Shown: piece by piece, positions 34,458 through 44,211 of the stretch
How the letters are laid out: each line of letters begins with the position of its first letter
Numbering within the stretch: position 1 is the stretch's first letter
From: Jatrophihabitans cynanchi
GTDB lineage: Bacteria; Actinomycetota; Actinomycetes; Mycobacteriales; Jatrophihabitantaceae
Assembly: GCF_027247405.1 (NCBI RefSeq)
Contig: NZ_CP097463.1
Coordinates: forward strand, 3,968,001-4,032,000
Direction: 5' to 3'
DNA length: 64,000 nt
Made by a program: the position numbers and the translations under genes
The notes under the pieces: model-generated
Databases searched by the model: none
What the model was told of the DNA's origin: nothing
What the model saw: the letters and a program-made list of their open reading frames with translations, nothing else

Positions 34458-34971
34458 CTAGCGCAGCGTGAGTTGGGCGCGGTGGTGGTCGTAGTGCAGC
34501 GTCGCGTAGTGGTACACGTCGGTCAGGCTCATGGTGCTGGTGAAGTACCGATCCCACCGAGATGGAAAGCGCATCGTTCGCCGCAGCGCGCGGTCCGACT
34601 CGTGATCCAAGTACCGGTGCAGGGAGGCGATGACGCGGCCCATCCACACGTTCATGTGTCCGGGCGTGACGAGTCGCCCCCGATGACGGAACCCCAGTAG
34701 TTGATGACATCGAACGGTCTCGATGCGGCGTTCAGTGAACCGGCGAAGGCGCGTTGAGCACGCAGCGGTAGGCGTGACACGAGTTTCACGATCGACCGCA
34801 GATTGCGTGTGATGAGGAAGGCGAACAGCATGTGGAACAGCAGTTGCCGGTTCGTCCATCGCGTCCGTCTGACGCTCGCGCGAGCGACTCGGCGTTGCTC
34901 TGCGCGACGAGGTCTGCGAAGTCGGCTCGGACCCGGTCCAGCTCGTCGTGGATGTCTCGCGGCGTGCTCAC
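34458..34971 (-). pseudogene. DinB-family (mycothiol transferase-like) gene with two frameshifts
   Basis: Three successive frames join into one DinB protein. Part 1, from ATG 34971: MSTPRDIHDELDRVRADFA to ARASDG. Part 2, after a shift near 34862: TRWTNRQLLFHMLFAFLI to DVINYWGSVIGG. Part 3, after a shift near 34680: RLVTPGHMNVWMGRVI to DVYHYATLHYDHHRAQL, with the metal-site HYDHH intact. Length and motif order are otherwise complete. Both breaks fall in or beside G runs, so sequencing or assembly error is a real alternative to a recent pseudogene. Confidence 0.65.
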
Positions 34972-35319
34972 CTACGACAGCCTGCCACTCGCATGTCGCG
35001 GGTAGCTCGCTTCCGCGGCCCAGCCCAGACGGACGGATTAGGGGTGCTGGTTGTGCGGGATCATCAGGTGCGGTTCGGTCAGATCGACGCGCACGCTGCC
35101 GACGAGCACCTGCTTGCCGGTGTCCCAGTCTTCCTGAGCGCGGCTCCAGATGCATGCGGAGGTGGTCGCGATCAAACCGCGCTGCTGCAGACTGTCGATC
35201 ACTGAAACGTAGCGTGCCGCGTCGTCCCGGCTCGAAGCGCGCAAGCTGGGTCCCGTTGTCTACAGGTAACCAGGTAACGATCATGGACAGCGTTCAGAAA
35301 ATGGGAGCCTGTAGCGCTG
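34972..35319. other. Gap of about 350 bases before tRNA-Arg
   Basis: Holds one small minus-strand open frame (35038-35244, listed) and otherwise nothing I can identify: no integrase, no attachment-site duplication of the tRNA 3' end, and no clear terminator. Confidence 0.4.
35038..35244 (-). CDS. Small ORF, possible gene fragment
   Basis: A 68-codon frame with protein-like composition: RDDAARYVSVIDSLQQRGL, then ACIWSRAQEDWDTGKQVLVG and a polar end with PHLMIPHNQHP. It is less Arg-rich than noise frames and ends cleanly, but it has no ribosome site, signal peptide or recognised domain. Given the surrounding decay zone it may be the tail of a lost gene. Confidence 0.25.
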   Translation of the reverse strand: MRASSRDDAARYVSVIDSLQQRGLIATTSACIWSRAQEDWDTGKQVLVGSVRVDLTEPHLMIPHNQHP

Positions 35320-35391
35320 TGCCCCCGGCAGGATTCGAACCTGCGCTCCCGCCTCCGGAGGGCGGTGCTCTATCCCCTGAGCTACGGGGGC
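35320..35391 (-). tRNA. tRNA-Arg (anticodon CCG)
   Basis: On the minus strand the cloverleaf folds fully: acceptor GCCCCCG pairs with CGGGGGC, D arm with AGCTCAGGGGATAGAGC, anticodon stem CCGCC/GGCGG around the loop CTCCGGA (anticodon CCG), and T arm GCAGG-TTCGAAT-CCTGC. The discriminator is A; CCA is not encoded. Length is 72 bases. It reads CGG arginine codons, common in this GC-rich genome. Confidence 0.95.
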
Positions 35392-35434
35392 GGCAAACCC
35401 GATCAGCCTAGCAGTGCCGGGCGAGTCGGCTGAA

Positions 35435-36130
35435 CTACCCGGCCGGCAGCCAGAGCGGGTGGCCGAACGCGCTCGGATGCGCCTTGAACGCCGGCATCGA
35501 GCACGTGGCGCCGTACTCGGGCGTCGTCTGCGGGTTGTAGCGCAGCGCAGCGATGAACCGGGCGATCCGCGGATCGTTCGCGCTGTCGACGAACAGCTGG
35601 TAGCCCCACGCTTGCAGTGAGACCGGCGCCTTGAGGTCCGGGTAGGGGCTCAACGCGAGGTGATCGACGCCGGCCACGAGCCGCTGCAACGTCGCGAGCT
35701 GAGCGGCGGGCAGGGTTGCGGCGTTGTAGGTGATCCAGACCGCGCCGTGCTCGAGCATGTGGACGGCGTTCTCGTTGGCGATCGGCTGCGTGTACACGGT
35801 GCCGGTGCAGTCCGCCCACAGCTGGCTGTGGTTGCCACCGGTCGGCGGAGTGGTGTCGTACGAGATGGTGCCCTGTACGTGGTTGTGGTCCGGTTCGACG
35901 TGGAAGCGCACGCCGTCGATGGCCTGCGCGGCCGGCGCCTCGGGGCGCCGGTACGCCTCGGCCGCGTCCGGCTGCACCGAGGCCGGCGGCGAAGCTCGTG
36001 CCGAAGCCGCCGCCGACGTGTCGGTCGGTCCCTTCTGGTGTCCGGCGCCGGACGTGCTGGACGAGCACGCGGACGCCGCCAACCCGAGCGCGACCGATGC
36101 CACGACGAGCCTCGCGAACCGCCTCGTCAC
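35435..36130 (-). CDS. DUF3105 lipoprotein
   Basis: A 231-residue exported protein starting at GTG 36130, overlapping the DUF305 stop. The signal peptide TRRFARLVVASVALGL leads to lipobox AASAC. The DUF3105 core follows: HVEPDHNHVQG, YDTTPPTGGNHSQLW, the invariant ANENAVHMLEHGAVW and the tail WGYQLFVDSANDPRI. The core carries several His residues suggestive of a metal site, but the family's function is not known. It is a close paralogue of the gene at 36816 in the same operon. Confidence 0.85.
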   Translation of the reverse strand: MTRRFARLVVASVALGLAASACSSSTSGAGHQKGPTDTSAAASARASPPASVQPDAAEAYRRPEAPAAQAIDGVRFHVEPDHNHVQGTISYDTTPPTGGNHSQLWADCTGTVYTQPIANENAVHMLEHGAVWITYNAATLPAAQLATLQRLVAGVDHLALSPYPDLKAPVSLQAWGYQLFVDSANDPRIARFIAALRYNPQTTPEYGATCSMPAFKAHPSAFGHPLWLPAG

Positions 36131-36816
36131 GAGGCGGGCGGCGGCAACGGCGACCCGCCGAGTTGGCGCAGCAACTGCTCCATGACGACGATCTCGTTGC
36201 TCTGCACGGTGACGATCGCGGTGGCCATCGTCTGCACCTGCGGGGTCTTCGCATGGTCCGCGGCGTACTGCGCCATCGGCAACCCGCCCTGGTGGTGATG
36301 GATCATCAGCTGCAGAAACAGGATGTCCAGCGCGGTGCCGTGCGAGGACTCCAGCTTGCTCATCTGGGCCGGCGTGGCCATGCCGGGCATCAGCCCGTCG
36401 TCCTCCAGGTGGCCCGAGTGCCCCATCCACTGCATCTGCGGGATCGACGACTGCCGCCCGAGCTTCCACCCGTCCAGCCAGCCCTGCATCTGGCCGAGCT
36501 GGAACTGCTGGGACGTCTCGATGTCGAAGGCCAGGATCTTCAGCGAGGCGTTCGTCGTGTTGTCGCGCTCGTAGCCGGCCATGGTCACGGCCTGGGTGTG
36601 GTGCGTGGACATGTCCCGTGCGAAGCCCGCGTCGACGGACGACGCGGTGACCCGGTCGCCGGACGCACCGTCGCCGCGCACCAGCCAGCCGACCGTCCCG
36701 GCGATCACCAGCGCCGCGGCCCCGAGCAGCGCCACCAGCACCACGGTGACCGGACGGCGCCCGCCCCGCGGTGGGTCATCCTCCGCGATCGGTGCGGCGT
36801 CGAGGTCGGCAGCCAT
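36127..36816 (-). CDS. DUF305 membrane-anchored protein
   Basis: A 229-residue protein with an N-terminal cytoplasmic tail, one membrane helix (PVTVVLVALLGAAALVIAG, about 23-41) and an exported DUF305 domain. Two helix-pair motifs are typical: FARDMSTHHTQAVTMAGYE and FLQLMIHHHQGGLPMAQY, with Met/His spacing seen in copper-handling DUF305 proteins. ATG 36816 overlaps the upstream stop (ATGA). Lying between two DUF3105 genes, it probably works with them at the outer face of the membrane. Confidence 0.88.
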   Translation of the reverse strand: MAADLDAAPIAEDDPPRGGRRPVTVVLVALLGAAALVIAGTVGWLVRGDGASGDRVTASSVDAGFARDMSTHHTQAVTMAGYERDNTTNASLKILAFDIETSQQFQLGQMQGWLDGWKLGRQSSIPQMQWMGHSGHLEDDGLMPGMATPAQMSKLESSHGTALDILFLQLMIHHHQGGLPMAQYAADHAKTPQVQTMATAIVTVQSNEIVVMEQLLRQLGGSPLPPPAS

Positions 36817-37637
36817 CACGGCATCGTCGCTCCGGACCCGCCGCTGGCGGGCGTCCACAGCGGATGCCCGAACGTGCTCGGGTTGGTCTTGAAGGTGGGT
36901 TGCGAGCAGGAGGCGCCGAACTCAGGAGTCGTCTTCTGGTTGTACCGCAGCGCGCTGATGAACTCCTGGATGCGCGCGTCGTTCGCGTTGTCGACGAACA
37001 GCTGGTAGCCCCACGCCTGGAGCGAGATCGGCGACTTCAGGTCGGGATACGGGCTCAGCGCGAGACCGTCCTTGCCGCTGACGAGCTTGGTCAGGGTCGC
37101 CAGCTGGTCGGCGGGGAGGGTCTTGGCGTTGTAGGTGATCCAGATCGCGCCGTGTTCGAGCATGTGCACGGCGTTCTCGTTCGCGATCGGGGCGGAGTAG
37201 ACCGTGCCGGTGCAGTCGGCCCAGTACTGGCTGTGATTGCCGCCGACCGGTGGGGTGGAGTCGTACTTGATCACGCCCTCGACGTGGGTGTGATCGGGCT
37301 CCTTCTTGTACGTGACCCCGGCGATCGCCTTGGCGTCGGCGAGCTCGGGCTGCGTGTACGGGTTGCTGCTCGAGTTGTCCTTGTGCCGGGTCACCGCGAA
37401 GACCACGATGCCGACGGCGAAGATCACGATCACTACGGTGGTGGCGATCAGCCCCCACGGCGTCTGCTTCTGGTTGACGATCGACTTGCCCGGCTTCTTC
37501 TTCACCGGCGGCCGCCCGGCGGACGACTTGGTCAGCGCGGACTTCGCGGCCGCCGCGGACTTGGCTGCACCGGGCTTGCTGTCGGTGCGGCCGCTTGCGG
37601 GCTTGCCCGACGGTGGCGTGGACTTGCGCTGGGCCAT
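36816..37637 (-). CDS. DUF3105 membrane protein
   Basis: A 273-residue protein. An Ala/Lys-rich cytoplasmic tail of about 60 residues (GAAKSAAAAKSALTKSS) precedes one membrane helix (LIATTVVIVIFAVGIVVF). The exported DUF3105 domain has KEPDHTHVEG, PPVGGNHSQYW, ANENAVHMLEHGAIW and WGYQLFVDNANDARI. It differs from its lipoprotein paralogue (35435) in anchoring: transmembrane here, lipid there. It is the first gene of the three-gene minus-strand operon. Confidence 0.88.
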   Translation of the reverse strand: MAQRKSTPPSGKPASGRTDSKPGAAKSAAAAKSALTKSSAGRPPVKKKPGKSIVNQKQTPWGLIATTVVIVIFAVGIVVFAVTRHKDNSSSNPYTQPELADAKAIAGVTYKKEPDHTHVEGVIKYDSTPPVGGNHSQYWADCTGTVYSAPIANENAVHMLEHGAIWITYNAKTLPADQLATLTKLVSGKDGLALSPYPDLKSPISLQAWGYQLFVDNANDARIQEFISALRYNQKTTPEFGASCSQPTFKTNPSTFGHPLWTPASGGSGATMP

Positions 37638-37766
37638 CGGCCTGCCTTCGTGACGAGGGGACGGATCGATCCGCCCGCAAGTCTAGGTGCTCGCCCCGGC
37701 GAGGGCGGTGTGCTCACAGCCGCCGCCAACCAAAAGGGGCCGGGCCGCGGCCACTAGGATTGCGAG

Positions 37767-39419
37767 GTGACTCCCGCCGAGCTCTCCGCTGCCGTGCTGT
37801 CGGCCGTCGCAGCCTGCCTGCAGTCCGGCGATTTCGCCGGCACGGTGCCCACCGAGGCCGTCGTCGAGCGACCCAAGAGCCGCGAGCACGGTGACTACAC
37901 CACCAACGTCGCGCTGCGGCTGGCGAAGGCGGCCGGGAAGAGCGGGCGCGAGGTGGGTGAAGCGGTCGCGGCGCGGTTGCGCGACACGTCCGGAATCGCC
38001 CGGGTCGACGTCGCCGGCCCCGGCTTCCTGAACATCACGCTGGCCGCGGGCACCCTCGGCGAGACGGCGCACGCGGTCGTGCAGGCCGGGCAGACGTACG
38101 GCACGAGTGACGCGCTCGCCGGCCAGCAGATCAACCTGGAGTTCGTGTCGGCCAACCCGACCGGCCCGGTGCACCTGGGGCACACCCGCTGGGCCGCGCT
38201 CGGCGACAGCCTGCACCGGCTGCTGGAGGCTGCCGGCGCCCAGGTCACGTCCGAGCACTACACCAACGACCACGGTTCGCAGCTGGACAAGTTCGCCGCC
38301 TCGCTCTACGCGGCGGCACAGGGCCGTCCGGTTCCTGACGACGGCTACCACGGCGACTACATCCTGGACGTCGCCGCGCAGGTCGTCGCGGCCGAACCCG
38401 GCGTCCTCGAGCTGCCCGCGGGCGAGGCGCTCGAGGCGTTCAGGTCGACCGGTCAGCAGCTGATGCTGGACTCGGTACGGGCCAGCCTGGCGCGGTTCCG
38501 GGTGGAGTTCGACGTCTGGTTCTCCGAGGACAGCATGTACGCCTCCGGCGAGGTCGACGCCGCGATCGACCGGCTGCGCGCGCAGGGCCACGTGTATGAC
38601 GCCGACGGCGCCGTGTGGCTGCGCACCACCGACTTCGGCGACGACAAGGACCGGGTGCTGGTGCGCAGCAACGGTGAGAAGACCTACTTCGCTTCGGACG
38701 CCGCGTACTACCTCGACAAGCGCGGGCGCGTCTTCGACCGGCTGGTGTACATGCTCGGCGCCGACCATCACGGCTACGTCGGACGGTTGCGCGCGATCGC
38801 GGCCTGCGCGGGTGACGATCCGGCGCAGACCCTGGAGATCCTGATCGGCCAGCTCGTCAAGCTGGTGCGTGACGGCGAGGAGCTGCGCCTGTCCAAGCGA
38901 TCCGGCACGATCGTCACGCTCGACGATTTCGTCGATCTCGTCGGCGTCGACGCCGGCCGCTACTCACTCGCCCGCTGGTCGGCAGACACCCCGCTCACCC
39001 TGGACATCGCCGAGATCACCCGCAAGTCCAGCGACAATCCGGTGTATTACGTGCAGTACGCACACGCGCGCACCTGCAACGCCAAACGCAACGCCGCTGA
39101 GGTCGGCATCGGGCTGGACGTCTTCGTGCCCGAGCTGCTCGAGAACCCGCGCGAGACCGTGCTGCTCACCGCGCTCGGCGACTTCCCGCGGGTCGTGGCA
39201 ACGGCCGCCGAACTTCGCGCACCGCACCGGATCGCGCGCTACCTCGAGGACCTCGCCGGCAACTATCACCGCTGGTACGACGAGTGCCGGATCATCCCGA
39301 AGGCAGACGAGCCGATCGAGGACGTCAACCGCACCCGGGCCTGGGTGAACGAGGCGACCCGGATCGTCCTCGCGAACGGCCTGCAACTGCTGGGTGTCTC
39401 GGCACCGGAGCGCATGTAG
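37767..39419 (+). CDS. argS: Arginyl-tRNA synthetase
   Basis: A 550-residue class I synthetase that charges tRNA-Arg with arginine. The HIGH motif is HLGH starting at residue 136 ([13 protein letters not shown]); the KMSKS counterpart is LSKRSG near 375-380. The N-terminal Arg-specific domain (about 1-90) and the C-terminal anticodon-binding DALR domain (from about 430, [11 protein letters not shown]) are both present. Start GTG 37767. It leads the argS-lysA-hom-thrC-thrB run, the standard actinobacterial order, and lies 2 bases before lysA. Confidence 0.96.
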   Translation: MTPAELSAAVLSAVAACLQSGDFAGTVPTEAVVERPKSREHGDYTTNVALRLAKAAGKSGREVGEAVAARLRDTSGIARVDVAGPGFLNITLAAGTLGETAHAVVQAGQTYGTSDALAGQQINLEFVSANPTGPVHLGHTRWAALGDSLHRLLEAAGAQVTSEHYTNDHGSQLDKFAASLYAAAQGRPVPDDGYHGDYILDVAAQVVAAEPGVLELPAGEALEAFRSTGQQLMLDSVRASLARFRVEFDVWFSEDSMYASGEVDAAIDRLRAQGHVYDADGAVWLRTTDFGDDKDRVLVRSNGEKTYFASDAAYYLDKRGRVFDRLVYMLGADHHGYVGRLRAIAACAGDDPAQTLEILIGQLVKLVRDGEELRLSKRSGTIVTLDDFVDLVGVDAGRYSLARWSADTPLTLDIAEITRKSSDNPVYYVQYAHARTCNAKRNAAEVGIGLDVFVPELLENPRETVLLTALGDFPRVVATAAELRAPHRIARYLEDLAGNYHRWYDECRIIPKADEPIEDVNRTRAWVNEATRIVLANGLQLLGVSAPERM

Positions 39420-39421
39420 CC

Positions 39422-40825
39422 ATGTCCCGGTCAGCCCACCCGGCCGGGCCGCGGCACGCCGACGTCCTGCCCGAAGCGCACCTGTCGTCGGCGCCGGCGG
39501 ACGTCAACGGCCTCGACCCCGCCATCTGGCCGCTCACCGCGCGGCGCGTCGACGGCGTGCTCAGCATCGGCGGCGTCGGTGTCACCGACCTGGTGGCCGA
39601 ACACGGCACGCCGGCACTGTTCATGGACGAGCACGACGTCCGCAGCCGGGCGCGCTCCTACGCGAGCGCGTTCGACGACGTGGACGTGTACTACGCGGGC
39701 AAGGCGTTCCTGTGCACGACGATGGCACGCTGGATCGCCGACGAGGGCCTCGGGCTGGACGTGTGCACCGGCGGCGAGCTGGCAGTCGCCCTCGCCGCCG
39801 GCTTCCCGGCCGGGCGGATTGCCTTGCACGGCAACAACAAGACGCGCGCGGAGCTTCGGCGCGCCGTCGACGCCGGGGTCGGGCACGTGATCGTCGACTC
39901 GTTCGACGAGATCGACAGGTTGGCGCTGATCGCCACGACTGCCGGGATCCGCCAACGCGTCCTGGTGCGCGTGACGGTAGGCGTCGAGGCGCACACGCAC
40001 GAGTTCATCGCCACCGCCCACGAGGACCAGAAGTTCGGCTTCTCGCTGCGCGACGGGGTGGCCGAGCGTGCGGTGGCGCAGGTCCTGGCGAGCGACTGGC
40101 TCGAGCTCGCCGGATTGCACTCGCACATCGGCTCGCAGATCTTCGACACCGCCGGCTTCGAGGTGGCCGCGCACCGGGTGGTCGGCCTGGCCGCACGGAT
40201 CCGGGACGCCCACGGTGTCGAGGTCGGCGAACTGGATCTCGGTGGCGGGCTGGGCATCGCCTACGTGAGCGGCGATGACCCGCAGACCCCGAAGCAGACG
40301 GTCGACCGCCTAGTGTCGATCGTCGAGCGTGAGTGCGCGGCAGCCGGGCTGCGCGTGCCGCGGCTGTCGGTCGAGCCGGGCCGCGCGATCGTCGGGCCGA
40401 GCACGATCACGGTGTACGAGATCGGCACCGTCAAGCAGGTGGCGCTCGACGGCGGGCTGACGCGCACCTATGTGTCCGTCGACGGCGGGATGAGCGACAA
40501 CATCCGCACCGCGCTGTACGACGCGGAATACACCTGTCTGCTGGCCAACCGCGAGTCGGCGGCGGCGCCCACACCGGCGCGCGTGGTCGGAAAGCACTGC
40601 GAGAGCGGGGACATCGTGGTGCGCGATGCCTGGCTTCCGTCCGATATCGCGCCCGGCGATCTGCTGGCCGTGGCCGCGACGGGCGCCTACTGCCGCAGCA
40701 TGGCGAGCAACTACAACCACGTACCGCGCCCGCCCGTGGTGGCGGTGCGCGAGGGGCGGGCGAGCGTGCTGCTGCGCCGGGAAACCGAGGACGACCTCCT
40801 TCGACTGGACGTGGGGATCGGCTGA
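39422..40825 (+). CDS. lysA: Diaminopimelate decarboxylase
   Basis: A 467-residue PLP enzyme for the last step of lysine synthesis, meso-diaminopimelate to lysine. PLP lysine K94 in [35 protein letters not shown], catalytic C393 in [12 protein letters not shown] and the substrate tyrosine region [12 protein letters not shown]. The N-terminal extension of about 40 residues is typical of actinobacterial LysA. ATG 39422 is 2 bases after argS. The stop overlaps the hom start. A second LysA-like gene lies at 25085. Confidence 0.95.
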   Translation: MSRSAHPAGPRHADVLPEAHLSSAPADVNGLDPAIWPLTARRVDGVLSIGGVGVTDLVAEHGTPALFMDEHDVRSRARSYASAFDDVDVYYAGKAFLCTTMARWIADEGLGLDVCTGGELAVALAAGFPAGRIALHGNNKTRAELRRAVDAGVGHVIVDSFDEIDRLALIATTAGIRQRVLVRVTVGVEAHTHEFIATAHEDQKFGFSLRDGVAERAVAQVLASDWLELAGLHSHIGSQIFDTAGFEVAAHRVVGLAARIRDAHGVEVGELDLGGGLGIAYVSGDDPQTPKQTVDRLVSIVERECAAAGLRVPRLSVEPGRAIVGPSTITVYEIGTVKQVALDGGLTRTYVSVDGGMSDNIRTALYDAEYTCLLANRESAAAPTPARVVGKHCESGDIVVRDAWLPSDIAPGDLLAVAATGAYCRSMASNYNHVPRPPVVAVREGRASVLLRRETEDDLLRLDVGIG

Positions 40826-42126
40826 TGGGCGATGCCTTGAGAATCGCGCTGCTGGGGTGCGGCGTCGTCGGGTCGCAGGTGGTGCGATTGCTGGACGAGC
40901 AAGCCGGCGACCTCGCGGCACGCGTAGGTGTGCCGTTGGAGCTGGCCGGCGTGGCCGTCCGCCGGCCAGCGCGGCACACGGACCTGCCGGCCGGCCTGGT
41001 CACCACCGACGCGGCCGGGCTCGTCGCCCGCGGGGACGTCGACATCGTCGTCGAGGTGATCGGTGGCATCGAGCCGGTGCGCAGCCTGCTGCTCGACGCG
41101 CTGGCCGGCGGCAAGAGCGTCGTCAGCGCCAACAAGGCGTTACTCGCCGAAGACGGCGCGACCCTGCACGACGCCGCCGCCAAGGCCGGGGTGGACCTGT
41201 ACTACGAGGCCGCCGTCGCGGGCGCGATCCCGTTGCTGCGGCCGCTACGCGAATCGCTGGCCGGCGACCGGATCACCCGGGTCATCGGCATCGTCAACGG
41301 CACCACCAACTTCATCCTCTCGCGGATGGATGCCACTGGTGCCGGCTTCGACGAGGCGCTCGGCGAGGCGACCGAACTCGGGTACGCCGAGGCCGATCCG
41401 ACCGCCGACGTCGACGGCTTCGACGCGGCCGCCAAGGCCGCCATCCTTGCCGGGCTCGCCTTCCACACCAGGGTGACCGCGTCCGACGTGTACCGCGAAG
41501 GCATCGGAGCGGTGAGTGCGGCGGACGTTGCCAGTGCGAAGGCGATGAACTGCACCATCAAGCTGCTCGCGATCTGCGAGCGCACCCGTGGCGCCGACGG
41601 CACCGAGCAGGTCGCGGTACGGGTGCATCCGGCGATGCTGCCGCGCAGCCACCCGCTCGCCGGCGTGGGCGACGCGTTCAACGCGGTGTTCGTCGAGGCC
41701 GACGCCGCCGGCTCGCTGATGTTCTACGGCCGCGGGGCTGGGGGAGCACCGACGGCGAGCGCGATCCTCGGCGACCTCGTCGCGGTGGCTCGCAACCGGG
41801 TGCGGGGCAGCCGCGGAACCGGCGAGAGCTCGTATGCCGCGCTACGCGTGCAGCCGATGGGCGAGGTGACCACGCGCTATCACGTCGCGCTCGACGTCGC
41901 CGACCAGCCCGGCGTGCTGGCCGCCGTCGCCGGCGCGTTCGCCGAGCAGGGCGTCAGCATCCAGACCGTCCGTCAGGAAGGGCGCGGCGACGCGGCAACC
42001 CTGGTGCTCGTCACGCACACCGCGACCGACGACGCGCTCTCCCGCACCGTGCGCCACCTCGCGGACATGCCGTTCGTGCGGCGCGCGGCGAGCGTGATGC
42101 GGGTCGAGGGCACGGTGAACGAGTGA
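40825..42126 (+). CDS. hom: Homoserine dehydrogenase
   Basis: A 433-residue NAD(P)-dependent enzyme reducing aspartate semialdehyde to homoserine. The nucleotide motif [11 protein letters not shown] is at about 9-19. The catalytic region includes [33 protein letters not shown] and [16 protein letters not shown]-terminal ACT domain (from about 350, [18 protein letters not shown]) gives threonine feedback inhibition. ATG 40825 overlaps the lysA stop; its own stop overlaps thrC, so lysine and threonine genes are tightly coupled. Confidence 0.96.
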   Translation: MGDALRIALLGCGVVGSQVVRLLDEQAGDLAARVGVPLELAGVAVRRPARHTDLPAGLVTTDAAGLVARGDVDIVVEVIGGIEPVRSLLLDALAGGKSVVSANKALLAEDGATLHDAAAKAGVDLYYEAAVAGAIPLLRPLRESLAGDRITRVIGIVNGTTNFILSRMDATGAGFDEALGEATELGYAEADPTADVDGFDAAAKAAILAGLAFHTRVTASDVYREGIGAVSAADVASAKAMNCTIKLLAICERTRGADGTEQVAVRVHPAMLPRSHPLAGVGDAFNAVFVEADAAGSLMFYGRGAGGAPTASAILGDLVAVARNRVRGSRGTGESSYAALRVQPMGEVTTRYHVALDVADQPGVLAAVAGAFAEQGVSIQTVRQEGRGDAATLVLVTHTATDDALSRTVRHLADMPFVRRAASVMRVEGTVNE

Positions 42127-43187
42127 CGGCGCAACTGTGGCCCGGGCTCATCGACGCGTTTCGCGACCGCCTGCCCGTCAGCGACCGCACGCCGGTGATC
42201 ACGCTGTTCGAGGGCGGCACGCCGCTCGTCCCGGCGGCCGAGCTGTCGCGGCGCACCGGCTGCGAGGTCTACCTGAAGGTCGAGGGCGCGAACCCGACCG
42301 GATCGTTCAAGGACCGCGGGATGACCATGGCGATCTCCAAGGCGGCCGAGGAGGGTGCCCGGGCGGTGATCTGCGCTTCGACCGGCAACACCTCGGCGAG
42401 CGCGGCGGCCTACGCGGTGCGCGCCGGGATGACCTGCGCGGTGCTCGTCCCGCAGGGCAAGATCGCGCTCGGCAAGATGGCGCAGGCGCTGGTCCATGGC
42501 GCGAAGCTGCTGCAGGTCGACGGCAACTTCGACGACTGCCTGGAGCTGGCCCGCAAGCTGGCCGTCGACTACCCGGTGGCACTGGTGAACTCGGTGAACC
42601 CGTACCGCATCGAGGGGCAGAAGACCGCCGCGTTCGAGGTCTGTGACCGCCTCGGCCGCGCCCCCGACGTGCACTGCATCCCGGTCGGCAACGCGGGGAA
42701 CATCACGGCGTACTGGAAGGGCTACCGGGAGTATGCGAGCGACTGCGTGGTGGCCGGCACGCCACGCATGTTCGGCTTCCAGGCCGCCGGCGCCGCACCG
42801 ATCGTCAACGGCGCGCCGGTGCTCGCGCCGATGACGATCGCGACCGCGATCCGGATCGGCAACCCGGCGTCCTGGGCCCTCGCCGAGGCAGCGCGTGACG
42901 AGTCCGGCGGCCTGATCGACTCGGTCACCGACAAGCAGATCCTCGAGGCGTACCGGCTGGTCGCCCGCAGCGAGGCGGTGTTCGTCGAACCGGCCTCGGC
43001 TGCGAGCATCGCCGGGCTGCTCAAGACCGCTGCCGACGGCCGGCTGCCGACCGGCTCGACGGTGGTGTGCACCGTGACGGGCAACGGGCTGAAGGACCCG
43101 GAGTGGGCGATCGCCGGCGCGCCGAAGCCGATCACCGTTCCCGTCGACAGCCACGCGGCGGCGGCCCAGCTCGGACTCGTCCGTTGA
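42123..43187 (+). CDS. thrC: Threonine synthase
   Basis: A 354-residue PLP fold-type II enzyme converting O-phosphohomoserine to threonine. PLP lysine K63 in [11 protein letters not shown]; the phosphate-binding glycine/serine loop is [16 protein letters not shown] and the later loop is [15 protein letters not shown] 42123 overlaps the hom stop (GTGA). Length is typical for the short actinobacterial form. It is followed by a 109-base spacer with nested inverted repeats before thrB. Confidence 0.96.
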   Translation: MTAQLWPGLIDAFRDRLPVSDRTPVITLFEGGTPLVPAAELSRRTGCEVYLKVEGANPTGSFKDRGMTMAISKAAEEGARAVICASTGNTSASAAAYAVRAGMTCAVLVPQGKIALGKMAQALVHGAKLLQVDGNFDDCLELARKLAVDYPVALVNSVNPYRIEGQKTAAFEVCDRLGRAPDVHCIPVGNAGNITAYWKGYREYASDCVVAGTPRMFGFQAAGAAPIVNGAPVLAPMTIATAIRIGNPASWALAEAARDESGGLIDSVTDKQILEAYRLVARSEAVFVEPASAASIAGLLKTAADGRLPTGSTVVCTVTGNGLKDPEWAIAGAPKPITVPVDSHAAAAQLGLVR

Positions 43188-43205
43188 GCGCACCGCGGTC
43201 TCATC

Positions 43206-43277
43206 CGTTGAGTGGCGGGTTACGCGTTCAGTGGCGGCCTGTAGCTCGCCACTCAACGTCCAACCCGCCACTCAACG
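43206..43277. repeat. Nested inverted repeats between thrC and thrB
   Basis: CGTTGAGTGGCGGGTT (43206-43221) and its perfect complement AACCCGCCACTCAACG (43262-43277) form 16-base arms. Inside, CGTTCAGTGGCG (43225-43236) pairs with CGCCACTCAACG (43247-43258) with one mismatch. All four pieces derive from one CGTTGAGTGGCGG unit. This could fold as one long stem with an internal loop or as a REP-like mobile repeat. It has no U-run, so simple termination is unlikely. Confidence 0.8.
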
Positions 43278-43296
43278 AGAAGGACGGGCGGGGACG

Positions 43297-44211
43297 ATGA
43301 AACCGGCGTTCCGGGCCGGCCCGGTGCACGTGCGGGTGCCGGCGACCAGCGCGAACCTCGGGCCGGGCTTCGACGCACTCGGACTGGCCCTGGACCTGCA
43401 CGACGACCTGGTCGCCCGGGTCGTCGACAGCGGGCTGGCGATCGACGTGGCCGGCGAGGGGGAGGAACTGGCGCGGGACGAGTCGCACCTGGTCGTGCGC
43501 GCGTTGCGGGCCGGCTTCGAGGTGCTCGGCGGCCAGCCTCCGGGCCTGGAACTGTCCTGCGCCAACCGGATCCCGCACGGCCGCGGCCTCGGCTCCTCGG
43601 CCGCCGCGATCGTCGCCGGTCTGCTTCTCGCGCGCGCGCTGGTGCTGGGCGGGGAGGAGACGCTGAGCGGCGCCGCGGTGCTCGAGCTGGCCGACCGGTT
43701 GGAGGGGCACCCGGACAACGTGGCGCCCGCGCTGCTCGGCGGTCTGACCGTCGCCTGGCGCGACGGTGCCGCGGTCGGTGCGCTCCGGCTGCAGTGTGAC
43801 GAGCGGGTGCGCCCGGTGGTTCTCGTCCCGCCGTTCCAGGCGTCCACCGAGGCGGCGCGCGGGCTGCTGCCGCCGGCCGTCGCGCATGCCGATGCGGCGG
43901 CGAACTCGGGACGCGCTGCACTGCTCGTGGCCGCCTTGACCACCGCGCCGCAGCACCTGTTCGCGGCCACCGAGGACCGGCTGCATCAGGCCTACCGCGA
44001 ACCGGCGATGCCGGCGAGCATCGAGCTGGTGAACGCGCTGCGCGCAGCCGGGTTGCCGGCGGTCGTGTCCGGTGCCGGGCCGACGGTGCTGGTGCTGGCT
44101 CGAGATGATCGTGAGGTCGCGCAGGCAGTTGCCGCGGCGCCCGGCAGGTGGCGGCCGAGCGTGCTCTCGATCGCGCCGCGCGGCGGTCACCAGGTGGCGG
44201 CGGGCCACTGA
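43297..44211 (+). CDS. thrB: Homoserine kinase
   Basis: A 304-residue GHMP kinase phosphorylating homoserine. Substrate motif HVRVPATSANLGPGFDALG (about 11-29), ATP loop PHGRGLGSSAAAIVAGLL (about 89-106) and the C-terminal GHMP motif VVSGAGPTVLVLAR (about 257-270). ATG 43297 is chosen because an upstream in-frame start would begin within the inverted repeat; AAGGA lies at about 43280. It completes the threonine pathway, separated from thrC by the repeat element. Confidence 0.95.
   Translation: MKPAFRAGPVHVRVPATSANLGPGFDALGLALDLHDDLVARVVDSGLAIDVAGEGEELARDESHLVVRALRAGFEVLGGQPPGLELSCANRIPHGRGLGSSAAAIVAGLLLARALVLGGEETLSGAAVLELADRLEGHPDNVAPALLGGLTVAWRDGAAVGALRLQCDERVRPVVLVPPFQASTEAARGLLPPAVAHADAAANSGRAALLVAALTTAPQHLFAATEDRLHQAYREPAMPASIELVNALRAAGLPAVVSGAGPTVLVLARDDREVAQAVAAAPGRWRPSVLSIAPRGGHQVAAGH

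Noticed and set aside
30335-35391. Genomic island integrated at tRNA-Arg
   Set aside because: No integrase, excisionase, transposase or duplicated tRNA 3' end is visible, so only decay can be claimed.
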